From Brachynemurus nebulosus (Eukaryota; Arthropoda; Insecta; Neuroptera; Myrmeleontidae), in contig JAPWDM010000003.1 of assembly GCA_035578155.1 (NCBI GenBank), positions 22,966,916 to 23,030,915 of the forward strand: a DNA stretch of 64,000 bases, given 5' to 3'. Position 1 is the stretch's first letter. The number at the start of each line of letters is the position of its first letter. Made by a program: the position numbers and the translations under genes. Positions 25,044 through 37,042 of the stretch are shown here, piece by piece. The notes beneath the pieces are model-generated. The model had not been told where the DNA came from. It saw only the letters and a program-made list of their open reading frames with translations, and did no database searches.

Positions 25044-26135
25044 GTATCGCGACAAAACGTACCAGCGACAAAATGTACCAGCGACAAAACGTACCACTTA
25101 GGCCAATATCCTTACTGAAGATACATAGCTATCATTTTATCATGTACAAGACAAAAAATCGTCTTCGTCAGTATAAAATTATGTACCTATACAAAAAAAA
25201 AAAAAAAACACTTTAAGTACTACAAAAAACAAAAGTGAAAAAATAGCGTTAAATTTTATAAAAACAACTATATATGTTTGTATTATGTATACAAATTCAA
25301 AAAATTTTCAAAAGGAAAATATCAAATAATTAATAAGGTATATTAACAATTTTGAAAATGCCAAAAATCATTAAACCGTTATTACATACATCAAAAAAAT
25401 ATCCGGCGTTAGATATTAATTTCACTAAAAAACCCGATCTAAAAAGTAAATCACGCAGTAGGGTCTTATTAGGGCCTTTCACACCGATCCTTTCAATTTA
25501 ACGACGAATACACAATTTTATTGTTTTCTAGTTTTTCCTTAACTTAATGGTTGTCTTCATTGTATTTGTTTCTTTTACATTATCTTTGTTACTTTTCGGA
25601 TTTTTCTATAATTTAGTGGTTATTTTTATTGTATTTAATTAACATAAGACCCTATGGTGTAATTTACTTTTTAGACCGGTTTTTTCAGTAAAATTAATAA
25701 CGCCGGATATATTATTTTGATGTATCTTTTATAACGGTTTAATAATTTTTTGCATTTTGAAAATTGTCATTTAACTTTACTAATTATTTGATATTTTCCT
25801 ATTGAAAATTTTTTGAATTTGTATACATAATACGAACATATAAAGCTGTTTTTATATAAAATTTAACGCTATTTCTCCACTTTTTTTTGTAATACTTAAA
25901 GTGTTTAATTTTTTTTTCGGATACATAATTTTATACTGACGAAGACGATTTCGTGTCTTGTACATGATAAAATGATAGCTATGTATCTTCAATAAGGATT
26001 ATTTTCATAGTTAGATGTTTAAAGAAATATCAAATGGTACGTTTTTTCACGGTGCTATTAAACAATAAAATCCTTCACAGGTAAATATTAACCCAAGTGG
26101 TACGTTTTGTCGCTGGTACGTTTTGTCGTGTATTC
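25044..26135. mobile_element. Foldback element of about 1.1 kb with terminal GCGACAAAACGTACCA repeats
   Basis: Very long inverted arms, left about 25049-25475 and right about 25645-26130, match across most of their length. Shared blocks include GATACATAGCTATCATTTTA, ATCGTCTTCGTCAGTATAAA and AAATTTAACGCTATTT. The outer ends carry direct repeats of GCGACAAAACGTACCA (three on the left, two on the right). A direct repeat TTCTAGAATG flanks the unit at 25034-25043 and 26136-26145. The right arm has about 100 bp extra. Drosophila Foldback elements are the closest known type by structure (long arms, outer repeats, 9-bp duplications). No coding frame in the loop. Confidence 0.85.
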
Positions 26136-26136
26136 T

Positions 26137-26184
26137 TCTAGAATGATCCGTCATACTTATATGATCATTCCATTTTCTTCGTCT
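26137..26184 (-). pseudogene. LINE polyprotein C-terminal fragment, proximal part
   Basis: The minus strand encodes RRRKWNDHISMTDHSR, which fits the R.kW.DHI.RM...R motif just before the fragment at 24951-25043. The foldback separates the two, with TTCTAGAATG present on both sides. Upstream (to about 26600) the minus strand is stop-laden and not recognisable. Confidence 0.6.
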
Positions 26185-26185
26185 T

Positions 26186-28297
26186 TCAAGTACCTAATTG
26201 TAGACCGGTTGAATATCTAGTCTACACAAATAAACAGAAAAATTATTATTTTTCTTATTTACGGGCACTATATCCAAGATTATCATTGATTACAATTATC
26301 AAGACTTCAAATAAAGATTGACTCCAAGCCTCTCATAACGAGTCAAATATCAGGTTCTGTCTTCCAAAGCATTTAAATCAAATTTCTCAAAGATATAGTC
26401 AGGTATATAGGTACTACGAGTTTTTGGATCTATTGCATCACCTCCAATACTTCAGTCGATTCAAATGCGCGTTCTAGCGCATCTTTTAGCTATATTTCCC
26501 AAAGGAATTCTAGAACTTTATGTTCCGTTCTGCTATTTTGTAGTTATTTAGACAATGAAATTTTTTTACGTGAGGTCCCACAATCTTTTTAGAGATGAAT
26601 TCTTTAAAAAATCTACCAGTGTCATTTGCCTCTAGGTTGGGCTTTTGTGCCCTGCAAATTTATAGTAACTTGAACGGAAAATTGTACGTATACTCATTAC
26701 AAGAAGTTACTTTGCTTTTTCAGTCCCAGGTCGTAACGATGTTCGCTGCAATTGGTGTCCACCTCTTTCTTGATATAAACTAACTGTTCAAATAGTATTA
26801 GATACTCTTAAATTAAAATATATTTAAAAACATTGTTGTAAATAAATTTGTCTTTTTACACTTTTTTACATTCCCTCTTGGTAATATAAATATTAATATT
26901 ATATCTTTACTGTGATCAAATAATTAAATTTTAACGGATTGTATGTATAGATTTTATATAGAACATCGGTTATATTTAATTTAAACCAGTACCAGTGTTT
27001 TGTGGTTGAAACTATTGGATATACACACGTAATGAATTGGAGTGAGATAGCTACGATTATTGATTATTCTTTTTTGGTAGTTCTATTAAATTTATTAATC
27101 AGTTATTGTATTATTAATAATAGCAATAATAAAAATACGTATAATTTACAAATTGTGACGAGAAAAAAGAATGGAAAAAAATTTTAAAATTGATTATAAA
27201 TAACTATATATTTTGAAAAGTATATTTTGTTACTAGTAGAAAAGGATATGGGATTAGGTTTATCGTTTATTACAATTTGAGTCATTTCAATAAGTAATTT
27301 TGACTTTAGTAGTATTTATGGAAAATTTAGAATTAGACTTATTTTCAAATGTTAAATTTAGAATCCAGCACTCCCACCAATGAAGAGACACTGTTGGATT
27401 TGTTGAGACTCTGAAGTATTAAGAGTTTGTTTGAGATTTCATAATTCTATTTTTACAAAATATTAAAACACAATAAACTTTCTTGAACTTTTGAAAAAGA
27501 ACTATTAGTTAAAATGTCCCTGTCCCAGCATCTGCATAACATAGCGAATTTCCCCAAATTTTGCTTTTAAAAGGATAACATCCTGTCATAGAGAACAAGT
27601 ATTGCTTGTCCGGGAACTGAAGGTATCCGACGCAACGCCGCATTAATTAGAATGTCAGTGTCATTTTAGTATATAAGGTAAGAGGGATAGGTTATAAACA
27701 ATAGTTCTTTTTTACATTTTTGACTCTTTTAAATCTACCGCAACTTAACGTACAAGGAAAATACACATTTCAAAAAATACAATTTTCAAAATATTACAAG
27801 ATTTACTATAATAATATAATAGTTATAATAATAATGGGATTTTAAGCCCGTTTTTCAGAATTTGATCTAATACGAATGCTATTCCGACACTTCAAAATTT
27901 ACCAATAAAGAAAATAATTCAAAAATATCACTATGTATTGACTCAAAAACAACTGAAGACAAAAAATGAGCGTCGTAGTTCCTAATACTTTTAATTTTTT
28001 TCGAAAAAAAATTTACGTAGGATAATCGTACAAAAACTTTTTTCATGTGATTTTTTCCGTTCTCAACTTTTTGGCTTCTAAAAACATTGAAATAAATTTT
28101 TATCACAATCCTGGACTCGAGTTTCATTCACAATGTCACTCGCTGTAATAGATGAATTTTCTTTAGGGAAATTCGATAAGAGTAACCAAACTTTCCAATT
28201 TAATTTACAAAGATTACGATCTGGTTACAAAATTTTTTTCTAGAAACAATAAATAGTTTGGCTTTTCAATATAGTTCTAAAAACGCTATAGTAAGTA
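26186..28297. other. Unassigned AT-rich sequence
   Basis: Possibly more decayed LINE sequence at its left edge. Small frames at 26595-26783, 27002-27187 and 27879-28127 have no recognisable domain. Nothing else identified. Confidence 0.4.
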
Positions 28298-29320
28298 CAC
28301 TGAGAAAAAATTACAGTAAAAATTACGGAGCTGCCTCCGGTAAACCAGGCTCAAGTGACCAGTCGGTAGGAAATTATCAAGCAAAAATATAAAAAATGCC
28401 TTTCAAACATTATTTTTTACGATTCATTTGAAGATTTTTCCTGTACGGCTTAAGAATTTTTCCTATACAGCTCCGTAAAATTCGATGGGCTAATAAAATT
28501 TCAAGTGCATACCAGGAAAATTTACTCAATTTTTGTAAAATTATACTAGACATAGAAGAATGTTTACGGAGCTACAGTGTAATTTTTACTAAGCTAGACG
28601 GTAGACGCTATTTGTTATCTCTATTTTCTCCTTGAAACCTGTCTTTCAGCATCGCTCTCACACAAACATCACACATAAGTGACGATAAACAGACCGCACC
28701 AAGGTCATTTTGAATACCTAACTCACCAGCAGTCCGACCGTTACCAGGAGTGTCATCATTTTTTTTTATTTTTATTTTTTTTATAATAAACTATTTAATG
28801 GACTTTACATTTAAAACAAAGAATTGTTATTTGTGTTTCATGAAAATCGTATTATTTTATTATTGATAAACAACTAATAATTCAGATATAACAATTAAGA
28901 TTTTTATATGTATTGATGTTTATTGAAACATGTTTTTCCACAAATAATAAAAAACCACAGAACATTTTTTCAATATTAATAATTTGATTTTAATTCTTAC
29001 CCTTTCTATCAATATCTTTTTAAACTATTTTAATTCTTTATTAATAAATAAAAAGAGAATTATTTATTAATAAATAAAAAAAATCTTATAAATAATACGG
29101 TAAGAGAGTAGAATTTTTCCTGTACAGCGCCGAAATTTTTACGGAGTCACAATGTATTATAATTTTTACTATGCAGTCAAATTTTACGGAGCCATACGGT
29201 AATTTTTACTATACTCATCGTACTTTTTCCTTTGCCTGTCACTTATGCCCACATTATCAGAGAGCTCCGTAATTTTTTACTAGAAATTTCCATAAATATT
29301 AACGTATTTTTTTCTCAGTG
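28298..29320. mobile_element. CACTGAG-ended inverted-repeat element, about 1.0 kb
   Basis: Starts CACTGAGAAAAAA and the reverse complement of the right end starts the same way (match extends one or two bases outward to TACACTGAG). Subterminal blocks GTAAAAATTACGGAGCT on the left and AGCTCCGTAATTTTTTAC on the right are also inverted. Many variants of TTTACGGAGC / CTGTACAGC are scattered through it. The centre is an AT-rich segment with a direct repeat of TTATTAATAAATAAAAA (about 29038-29080). The 9-base flanks tagtaagta and tagtcatta agree at 7 of 9 positions, so the target duplication is uncertain. Superfamily not assigned. Confidence 0.65.
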
Positions 29321-29322
29321 TA

Positions 29323-31584
29323 GTCATTAGAACTTTCCAGGGCTTGCTTCATTATATCAAAGTAGATAATTCTTGTAGAAAGTATTTTTACTTCTGATAC
29401 TCCACGTCTATGTTTGGACTCTTACCTTATTTATGTTTTCATGTGGATTCGTACTAAACGGGTGAAAACAGTTTATCGGCGGAATATTTTAATTTTACAC
29501 ACCCATAAAACCGACTATTTCTCATACTCACCCTACGTCGAAAAAACAATATTCGGCGATATTTATACACGCGGTGTATATTTACATTATTTGGTGTATG
29601 GTTAGTTTGTTAGTCATAAAAATATTAAATTTCATATTCGTCAAATTATTGTTATTGTAGCTGTTCCATGTATACATTTACATGTATAAGTGCGTTTTGT
29701 AAATATTATACTACCACCGACTTTTTATTCAATTATTCCCCCCCGAAAACAGGGTAAAAATGTTATGATAGATAATATTATACTTTTTTTTTTCGGGTAA
29801 ATATTCCTCTTCGAATATTGTTGTGTTATACCGAAAATGAAATTTTAAATATGCAAATTATAGATTTATTACCTACGTATGTTTTGGGTATATCATTTGT
29901 TTTTTGAGAAAGGTTTTAATAATTAAATTTATTAGGCAACGTTATTGATGTATTTTTTGTACAGTGTTGTTTTTCCTTATGAAGACACTGACTCCGCTAT
30001 GATCATACTAAGGTTTCGGTTATAAAATATCAGGTTATTCTAGTTTTTCTTTGCCTTACCCTACTATCTCAGGAGGAGGGAGGATAATGTTTTCGAGTTG
30101 TATGTATGTAAAGTATGTCTGCTTCTGTGGCGCAATCTGCAACCCAAACGGGTTGATGGATTCTGATAAAGGGGGTGTCCATAGGATTCGTTTTAATCGT
30201 AAAAGTGCTGTAGGATATATCAAATATCAAAATTTTTCCACCTAAGGGAGTAATATAGAGTATGGAATTTTATATAGGAAATCGTTGGATACAGAAACTT
30301 CAAATTTTGCACAGGGATTCCTTATTTAATATGGGCGAGCACTAATAAGGTACTTTTGGAAATTCACCGCCTAAATGGGTAAAAGAGGGAATATGAGAAA
30401 TTATGCAGAATATATTAAATTTATGGTAATTTAGGCTGCCATCCATTGTAATGTCGTATGTGTATATTCTTTTTCTTTTGACTAGTACTAAAAAGACCTA
30501 AATAAAAAAAAGTAATTAAAAAAAAAATATTAAAAACTTCGACTGTCTAGAAAGCGAAATAAGAAGATAGGAAACAAGATGAAATAGAAAAAAAATGAAT
30601 AAAAATGTAAAGCAGTTGGAGGCACACGTCTTGTAACAAGTTGAACAGAAATGTCTGATGCCTTGAGGTCTGATACGTTTATCACCCGTTTACTACAATT
30701 ATCATCTGTCGGTAGTGATGTTAAACGAACGCTCACGTGACAAGTACTACTTTTTCATTGGTTAATAGTCAAATTTAACAGAGAAACGGGCACGGCAAAT
30801 AGGACAGATTCTACTGTTTGAAATTTAGCACGTGTTTAAATAGGCAATCTTGCCACATGTGTTGCGGGCATTAGATTCGATTGATAAGTAGAAACTATTC
30901 TGTTTCTTACAAGCTTCACAGTGAAGTCGAGTGAAGTTACACTGACAAGACAAGTGAAAACCATTCTGTTTCCTGCAAGCACTTTTATACCTGGTTTTGT
31001 TGAGTCAAATGAAATTATACAATAATTACTATCAATCATTTTGCTTCTCATCACTTTTACGTTGACTACAACAATTATTTTACCCATCGCTGTACTTGCA
31101 GGTTATAGAACGTTAAATTATTTAGTATCTACTTATAAATTATGTACATATTATTTATGTAACGTGTGTTAGATTTGTAATTAATTAATTAAATTATATT
31201 TTTTATATCAAAATTATCATTTATTATAGGTAATTTAGGTCAGATTTGAATGATATTTTACGGGATATTTATCTAACAGAAAACAGATATGTTACCAAAG
31301 ACGCTTTTGGATATTTTATATAGTTTTTCTTTCTACATTTATACATATTTCGATATGGTGTTTAATACATAAGAGTTGAAAATATTGCAAAAATTTTTTA
31401 ATCAGGCCGACGAATTGACACTATTCAAATATTTGCAAATTTGATTAAGTAAGCTTTACACGATCAAGACGTTGTTGGCAGTAATATGATCAAGATTAGT
31501 TCAAGATGAATATAAAAAGATTATTAGAAGTGCATACATAATTAAAATTCTTAGTAAATTTATAAATTTTTATTTTGTTATGAC
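29323..31584. other. Unassigned stretch with one degenerate repeat
   Basis: At about 30040-30400 the text resembles the interior of the Helitron-type elements in this window: CCTAAGGGAG and CCTAAATGGG blocks, GGGATTCCTTATTT, and AACCCAAACGGGTTGATGG. No termini could be set. The rest is AT-rich and featureless. Confidence 0.35.
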
Positions 31585-31620
31585 CAGGGGCGGATTCACC
31601 TTTTAAACTGGGAGCGGATC
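31585..31620. mobile_element. Possible hAT-type left terminus
   Basis: CAGGGGCGGATTCACC at 31585-31600 is of the GC-rich CAG type. No matching right end with an 8-bp duplication was found. Confidence 0.3.
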
Positions 31621-31705
31621 ACATTTTTCTAAAAGGCTTCATAATGTCTTTTTGACATTTCAAATTTTAAAAAAATATATCCTGGTTAGCATTCAAAGTA
31701 CCACT

Positions 31706-31995
31706 TTCAGTTTGATCATTATGGTCATTTCATTAGTGGTTTTCAAGGCACTAAAAAAATTTAATTCTGGTGATGTCGCAAATTAAAAAAAAATTTTTTT
31801 TGTCTCAAACCAAGCTTTACGGAAGTGATTTGAACTAGGATAATTTGGGCGTGAGGTTCTCAATTTTGCTACAAAAATGATCAAATTTATAATTCGTTTT
31901 CAGTTTCATCATTCTATCATTTTATTTACGGTTTTTATGGAGTTGAAAAATTTTCGTAAAATTGAGGATAATATCCGATAAATCATGATAGAATG
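31706..31995. repeat. Dispersed repeat, two partial copies
   Basis: 31706-31900 and 31904-31990 both begin TTTCAGTTT(G/C)ATCAT and align with each other and with 34955-35150. Shared blocks are ATCATTTTATTTA, GGTTTTTAAGGCAC, TTGATGACGTC-like and GAAGTGATTTGAA. Family unknown. Confidence 0.55.
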
Positions 31996-32037
31996 TGGAT
32001 TCATCTCGATTTAAGGTGTTATGACTTTTATGGCTAC

Positions 32038-32782
32038 CAGTGGCGTAGCAAACATAACTGGCGCCCGGGGCACGATCCTTTATTGGCGCCCCCTTCTCCC
32101 TCCAGAAACACATATAGGAATATATGGTACGCTATTAGTACACATTTGGCGCATTTTTGCAAGTGGCGTCCGGGGCACGATAGACCCCTTTGCCCGCCCC
32201 TACCTACGCTACTGTATTCATTTTCTATTTGACAACGAAACTGAGACCGTAAAACCGTTACATTTACAATTGCACCTTCCTGGCTTTCTGCGACGCAAAC
32301 ATATCGATGATGTTTCCGATGTTTCGTTTCTTCTCTGTCGTCCGATGTTTCGTTTCTACACTGAGCAAAGCTAGGTCGTATAACCTTTCTTAATCCATTG
32401 TAGCCCTCAATTACGAAAGTATTAATTTTAATTTACTTGAAGATTGCTCACAACTTGCGATGAATATTGCAATTTCCATTCAAATTCTGCTCACAATTTG
32501 AGCAGAATTTGAATGGAAATGCACAAATTTTGAAAAAGGTTTTCATCTCCATACTGCAGAATAAATTCAAGTAGCTCTTCAGCGCACCTAAATTGAGCAC
32601 ACCATTCACTCCCCCTCGTTCATTCGCGAAGTGCGGGAATTCTGAACGGGATTGTTTGATATGAATTAGTTTATTGTGCTATATTTTGATTTTTAAATTT
32701 AATAATTGGCGATTTTGCGCGCCCCTCTTTGAAAGGCGCCCGGGGCATGTGCCCCACTTGCCCCACCCTAAATACGCGTCTG
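32038..32782. mobile_element. hAT-like element, 745 bp, with exact 8-bp duplication
   Basis: Starts CAGTGGCGTAGCAA and its right end, reverse complemented, starts CAGACGCGTATTTAGG. An exact 8-bp duplication, ATGGCTAC, lies at 32030-32037 and 32783-32790. Both ends hold GGCGCCCGGGGCA blocks, strikingly GC-rich for this window. An inner inverted copy of the left end (GGTACGCTACTG-like, ending 32215) suggests internal rearrangement. The 117-codon frame at 32021-32374 starts outside the element and has no domain. No transposase recognised. Confidence 0.8.
32472..32520. repeat. 22-bp perfect inverted repeat
   Basis: Arms 32472-32493 and 32499-32520 are exact complements around a CAATT loop; each arm includes CATTCAAATTCTGCTCA or its complement. 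It lies inside the hAT element. Confidence 0.9.
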
Positions 32783-32790
32783 ATGGCTAC

Positions 32791-34270
32791 CCCCTGTAAC
32801 CGCTTTGGTTATGGCTTTTTATGGCAAACCGTAAAGTTGAATTTCAACGAAAATCTGATTTTTTTTTGTGCTTGCTATACTTATAGTTCATAAATAAAAA
32901 AAATTGTTTTGGCCAATCTTAAAATCTTTTTCAATTTTTCAATTTCAATGTTAAAATTTTCTTTAAGTAAAAGAAAAACAAATTGAAATGTTGTCGCCGT
33001 AAAAGCTGATCCTTCGTGAATCACCCTGAATTTCACATATTTATTTTGTTTATTAAATTTTGATAAAATATTAAATATCAATTTAAATAAATTTTTATCC
33101 CAGTGGGAAGAACTGGTATGTGAGCTAAGCGTGAGGCGTAAATATAATATGGAATTAATTAATTTATTAATTATATTAAGCTGATAATTGAATTGTTTTT
33201 CATAAAAAATTGAATATGTCACATTTAATTATTTGTTCCATCGCTCAAAATTGTTTATTTTACCCCGAGGTGGAAAATTTGTGGTAATGTATATCATTTT
33301 GTCATCATCTATTGTCAAAGTAATAATGAACATTTTTGTTTAAAGAATGTTAATTTTATGCTAACCGAAGGAGTTGGTATTATTAAGTAGTTCACAAGAC
33401 ATTTGATCCGAATGTATGTATGTATGTGCTATGTTGGTAACACTGTTGCAGAGTGTACTAAGAGATTGAGGTTATGTTTATGTGTATGTCACCGGTTACA
33501 ACAGATTTCAAGTACTTCTCAACCGCTTACAACAGTGGTGTGGAGGTCGCTCAACAAAAAGACATTAGCAAAGCAAAATTGATGAAGTTGTATGAAGGGC
33601 GCGCGGGGGATGAGAAGGTGAAAGTGGGTGATGTATGGTCGCAATGTTACAGTCGTAATACAATTGGCGGTATGTAAGTGTATTGACTCGAGTCGTTCCT
33701 TGACGACTACGAGTAAATACAATCGGTGGGTGTGAGAGTTGAGGTAAAGGGCGCGACGGAGGGACTTATTTATCAACGTTTGTTCGTCATGAATTTAATT
33801 CAACCTGTTTTAAGTGCATTTCAATTCGTTTGACTTACATACTTCATCTCATATCACCAGTAATCAACACTTGCTACCACTTATTAGCGTATTGTGTATT
33901 AGAATGATATGGTCTACCAAGTGTTACAATTATCATCAGACAATGTTTAAGAGATATTTCAGAATAAATATTTTCGAGATTGGAAATTTTTCAGATATTC
34001 TTTTAGAATTACCTACTGCTTGTTTAGATCCGCCTGATTTCTCAATAATAGAATGAAAGGAGGATTATAGACTGGTATTAGTATGATGTCGATGCATTTT
34101 AAAAAGAAAGATAAATCGTAGTATAGCTCTTTAAGTCAGAAACACAGTATAATAAGACTAGATGCTTTATCTTCTAAAAAAATACTTCTGAAAATCCATT
34201 ATTTTTCATGATCATGGTCTATTGACGACACCGGGTTTTAAGGTCTCCATTTTTTTATTCCTTTTATATT
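32791..34270. other. Unassigned stretch with a GC-richer patch
   Basis: At 33590-33760 there is a GC-richer patch (GGGCGCGCGGGGGATGAG) with overlapping frames on both strands (67 and 85 codons). Neither has a recognisable domain. The rest is AT-rich. Confidence 0.4.
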
Positions 34271-34817
34271 GGATCATCCGGAAAGTTCGTGACGGTTTTG
34301 CTGTAAATGGCCATCCCGATTTTCTTCAAATAGCCGAAAACTATGGATTTTGAATGCTCAAAAGTTGCCGCTAATTCTTGACAGTTTGCCTCGGGTTTCG
34401 CTTTATTTCCTGACGCTTTGTTTCATCGTCAATACACACAGGTCGACCGAAGGGAGCTTCATCTTCCAAAGAAAAATTACCCTTTTGAAATCTAGCAAAC
34501 CACTTTCTACAAGTTCTGTCAGAAAGCGCATCGTCACCATAAACACTAAAAATATTTCTCGTTGCGTCAGCTGCATTAGTACCTTTCTTAAACTCGTATA
34601 ACATGACATGATGTTCCCTTCATGTTTAAGATTGCTCATTATTACTGACAAAAAAAAAATTATTTAAACACTGTTTAAAGATTTATAATGCATATTACAA
34701 GCAACACTATCGGCTTAACACTAACATGTTGTTGCAGGTTTTGTTTGCGGTTGCTACTTGAAGAAATATGAATTCATTCGAGCGGCTCCGAAAACGGCAC
34801 GAACTTTCCGGATGACC
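34271..34817 (-). mobile_element. Internally deleted mariner element, 547 bp
   Basis: Ends GGATCATCCGGAAAGTTCGT (left) and, reverse complemented, GGTCATCCGGAAAGTTCGTG (right), about 26 bp each. A TA borders the right end; the left has TT. A full mariner is about 1.3 kb; this copy keeps the 5' end, the N-terminal transposase region and the last few dozen bases. The catalytic DDD domain is gone. The junction falls after about codon 100 of the transposase. Confidence 0.85.
34360..34640 (-). pseudogene. Mariner transposase N-terminal remnant
   Basis: Minus-strand translation contains LYEFKKGTNAADATRNI, then VYGDDALSDRTCRKWFARF, then GNFSLEDEAPFGRPV. These are the helix-turn-helix and GRP-linker signatures of mariner transposases. 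A frameshift upstream breaks the link to the first ATG. A one-base loss after PRQTVK creates a stop; the second helix-turn-helix (AATFEHSKS...YLKKIG) continues in another frame. Non-functional. Confidence 0.85.
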
Positions 34818-34954
34818 TAATAGATGGATTAAGTATTACAGAATTTTGGGTATGAGTTTGCCATTTTTGCTATCTAATCCAAGATTTTTTCTGGTGATCA
34901 TATTTACCTAATATTAGTAAAAACGAAGGAAACGACTTCGAAAACCGAATTTGT

Positions 34955-35150
34955 TTCCAGTTTCATTATCCTATCATTTTATTTATGGTTTTTAAGGCAC
35001 CAAAAATTTTAATGAACTTGATGACGTCACGAAATAAAAAAAATTTTTTTCGTCAATACAATCTTTATTGAAGTGATTTGAATTAGGGTGACTGATTGAA
35101 TTAGGGTAATTTTGGTGTGAACTTTTCACTTTTGGTACCGAAATAATCCA
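34955..35150. repeat. Dispersed repeat, third copy
   Basis: Aligns with 31706-31995: TTTCCAGTTTCATTATCC, ATCATTTTATTTATGG, TTGATGACGTCACG and GAAGTGATTTGAATTAGG occur in the same order. Contains a local 16-base duplication (TGATTTGAATTAGGGT then TGATTGAATTAGGGT). Family unknown. Confidence 0.6.
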
Positions 35151-35151
35151 G

Positions 35152-36499
35152 TTCCTTTTGTGTGTGGAAAGATAATACTATTAGGAAACATTTACATGGG
35201 CAGTTAAGTATGGAAATTGAGAACCAGCCTAGGTCCAAGTAGCTTACTATTAATATGTTGTTTTGTTACTTAGCTGATTATATTTATTCCTGTATTTGGA
35301 ATTTGACGAAAATTTTGTAGATTTAATTTCTTACAAACTCAAACAAAAGTTGTAAATATACTTGTAATATTTCAATAAATTTAATGAAGTCATTAATTTT
35401 CAAAAAAAAACCTGTTTACTGAATAATTTTTTGCTAAACACTTATAGAGATGTTGATCAGATATTAAATAACATTTAAGTTATCTCTTTGATCGCTAATG
35501 TAACCGAATAATAAATTAATGTTTATTATGCAAATAATGGCTTTGATGTTATTTGTCAGCTACAACCTGTAATTTAAATAATCATAATTTAGAAAAAAGA
35601 GACAATTGTTTTTATTCTTTGGCTTTAAAAGTTTCGTTTGGGATATTAAAAAAATATAATTTCTATGAAGGTTTGCGTTAACAATGCAACACCTGGTAGA
35701 ACATACACATACATAATCTGACAGTTAAAGTTCAGTTTACAGTTTACATTTATGCGGTATAATTGTGTACGATATTACATTATTATTCTAATTTTTTATT
35801 TCAGTTCAGTTCTACATACAGTATATATTATGTAGTACATTGTGTTGTGGTGTTTTTTTTTTTAGAATTGAAAAATAAATTTTGCGTCAGTATTGGTGGA
35901 GTTTGCGTGTTTATAGCGATTTAATTCAATAAAGGAATTTCTTGTTTTCAAAAACTCATACATCGGAATTATTGTCGAACGTCGATATTGCGTGCTAATG
36001 GCAGTTTAATTCAATGAAATATTAACGAGTAATTATAACAAACTATGCCTACAATAAGAGTCAATGAGTACCGTAAAGTCAGTCAACTTTGTCTATCGAA
36101 GACAACTTTATGTTAAAAATTTAATGGTTGGGGGATGCGGACGATTTTTCGCAAAAAGGAAAAAAGTCTCTTTTTTCACATTTTTCAGAGTAAAATTAAG
36201 GATGAAAAATTTTTTTTTCCTAAAGTACGGGGCATAGCCTTGTAGGAAATTTATTCCATATTCCAAAACTGCCCTTCAATTTTCTGTCCGATCACTGGTT
36301 ACTGAGATATCGATGGTTAAAGCAAAAACGATCCTTTTTTATTCAAAGTTGCATACCTCCGGAACAAATCAACGTAGAGAAAAATTTTAAAAAGGAATTT
36401 GAAGCTGAATAAACAGGCTATCACGTCAATACCACGGTTTTACTGTAAAAAAATTTTTCAAGCCCGTAGACCCAAAAAAAGAGCAAAAAATTTGCAAAA
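35152..36499. other. Unassigned AT-rich sequence
   Basis: The last 400 bases (about 36120-36499) have the look of a repeat body (CACTGGTTACTGAGATATCG, CATACCTCCGGAACAAATC) and lead directly into the repeat at 36500, so they may belong to it. No frame supported. Confidence 0.4.
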
Positions 36500-36714
36500 A
36501 CTTTTTTTGTCTTATTCCTTATAATTGCTCGATAACTGTCATTCCTAAAAATTTTTGGACGAAAGATCTGAAAACTAGAATCTTGGTGCTTTAAAACGCT
36601 TTTTTAAACATCTCGATGCGACCATTTTTCAGGTAAATACAGCTGTTCAAAAATCAACAATTAACAATTTTTTTTTTGCTCCCTTAATTGTTTGGAGTAG
36701 TATAGTTACGCCAC
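36500..36714. repeat. Dispersed repeat, first of two direct copies
   Basis: From TTTTTTTGTCTTATTCC to TTGTTTGGAGTAGTATA this matches 37043-37250 almost base for base, with a few substitutions and A/T-run length changes. The sequence right after it, GTTACGCCACTAG, resembles the complement of a TAGTGGCGTAAC-type transposon end. Confidence 0.8.
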
Positions 36715-37042
36715 TAGCAATCTTATCGATTGCTGATGGTCTATAACTTTGCCTAACTGACAGTAACCATTACTTAAATAAATTATTGAATAATGCGCGA
36801 ATAATGTAAAAATTATTTAATGCACTTATAAGATTATATAATTTTTCGTATGATAAAATTACCTAGTTGAGTTGTGTATAGTTTTTGAAATATCAGCTAA
36901 AGTTTGCAGACTTATTCATGAACTCGAAAAAATTAATGATTTGAAGAAATAGACGCTATCAATGCCAGAAAAATTTATATAATATCAGCAGTTTGCTAGA
37001 AATATGCCCGTCACTAAAAAAAATGTTATGGACATTATGAAA
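36715..37042. other. Unassigned spacer between the two direct copies
   Basis: AT-rich, no recognisable feature apart from the possible terminus at its first 15 bases. Confidence 0.4.

Noticed and set aside
33474..33776. Possible exon in a GC-richer patch
   Set aside because: Frames overlap on both strands, no homologue recognised and no convincing splice sites.
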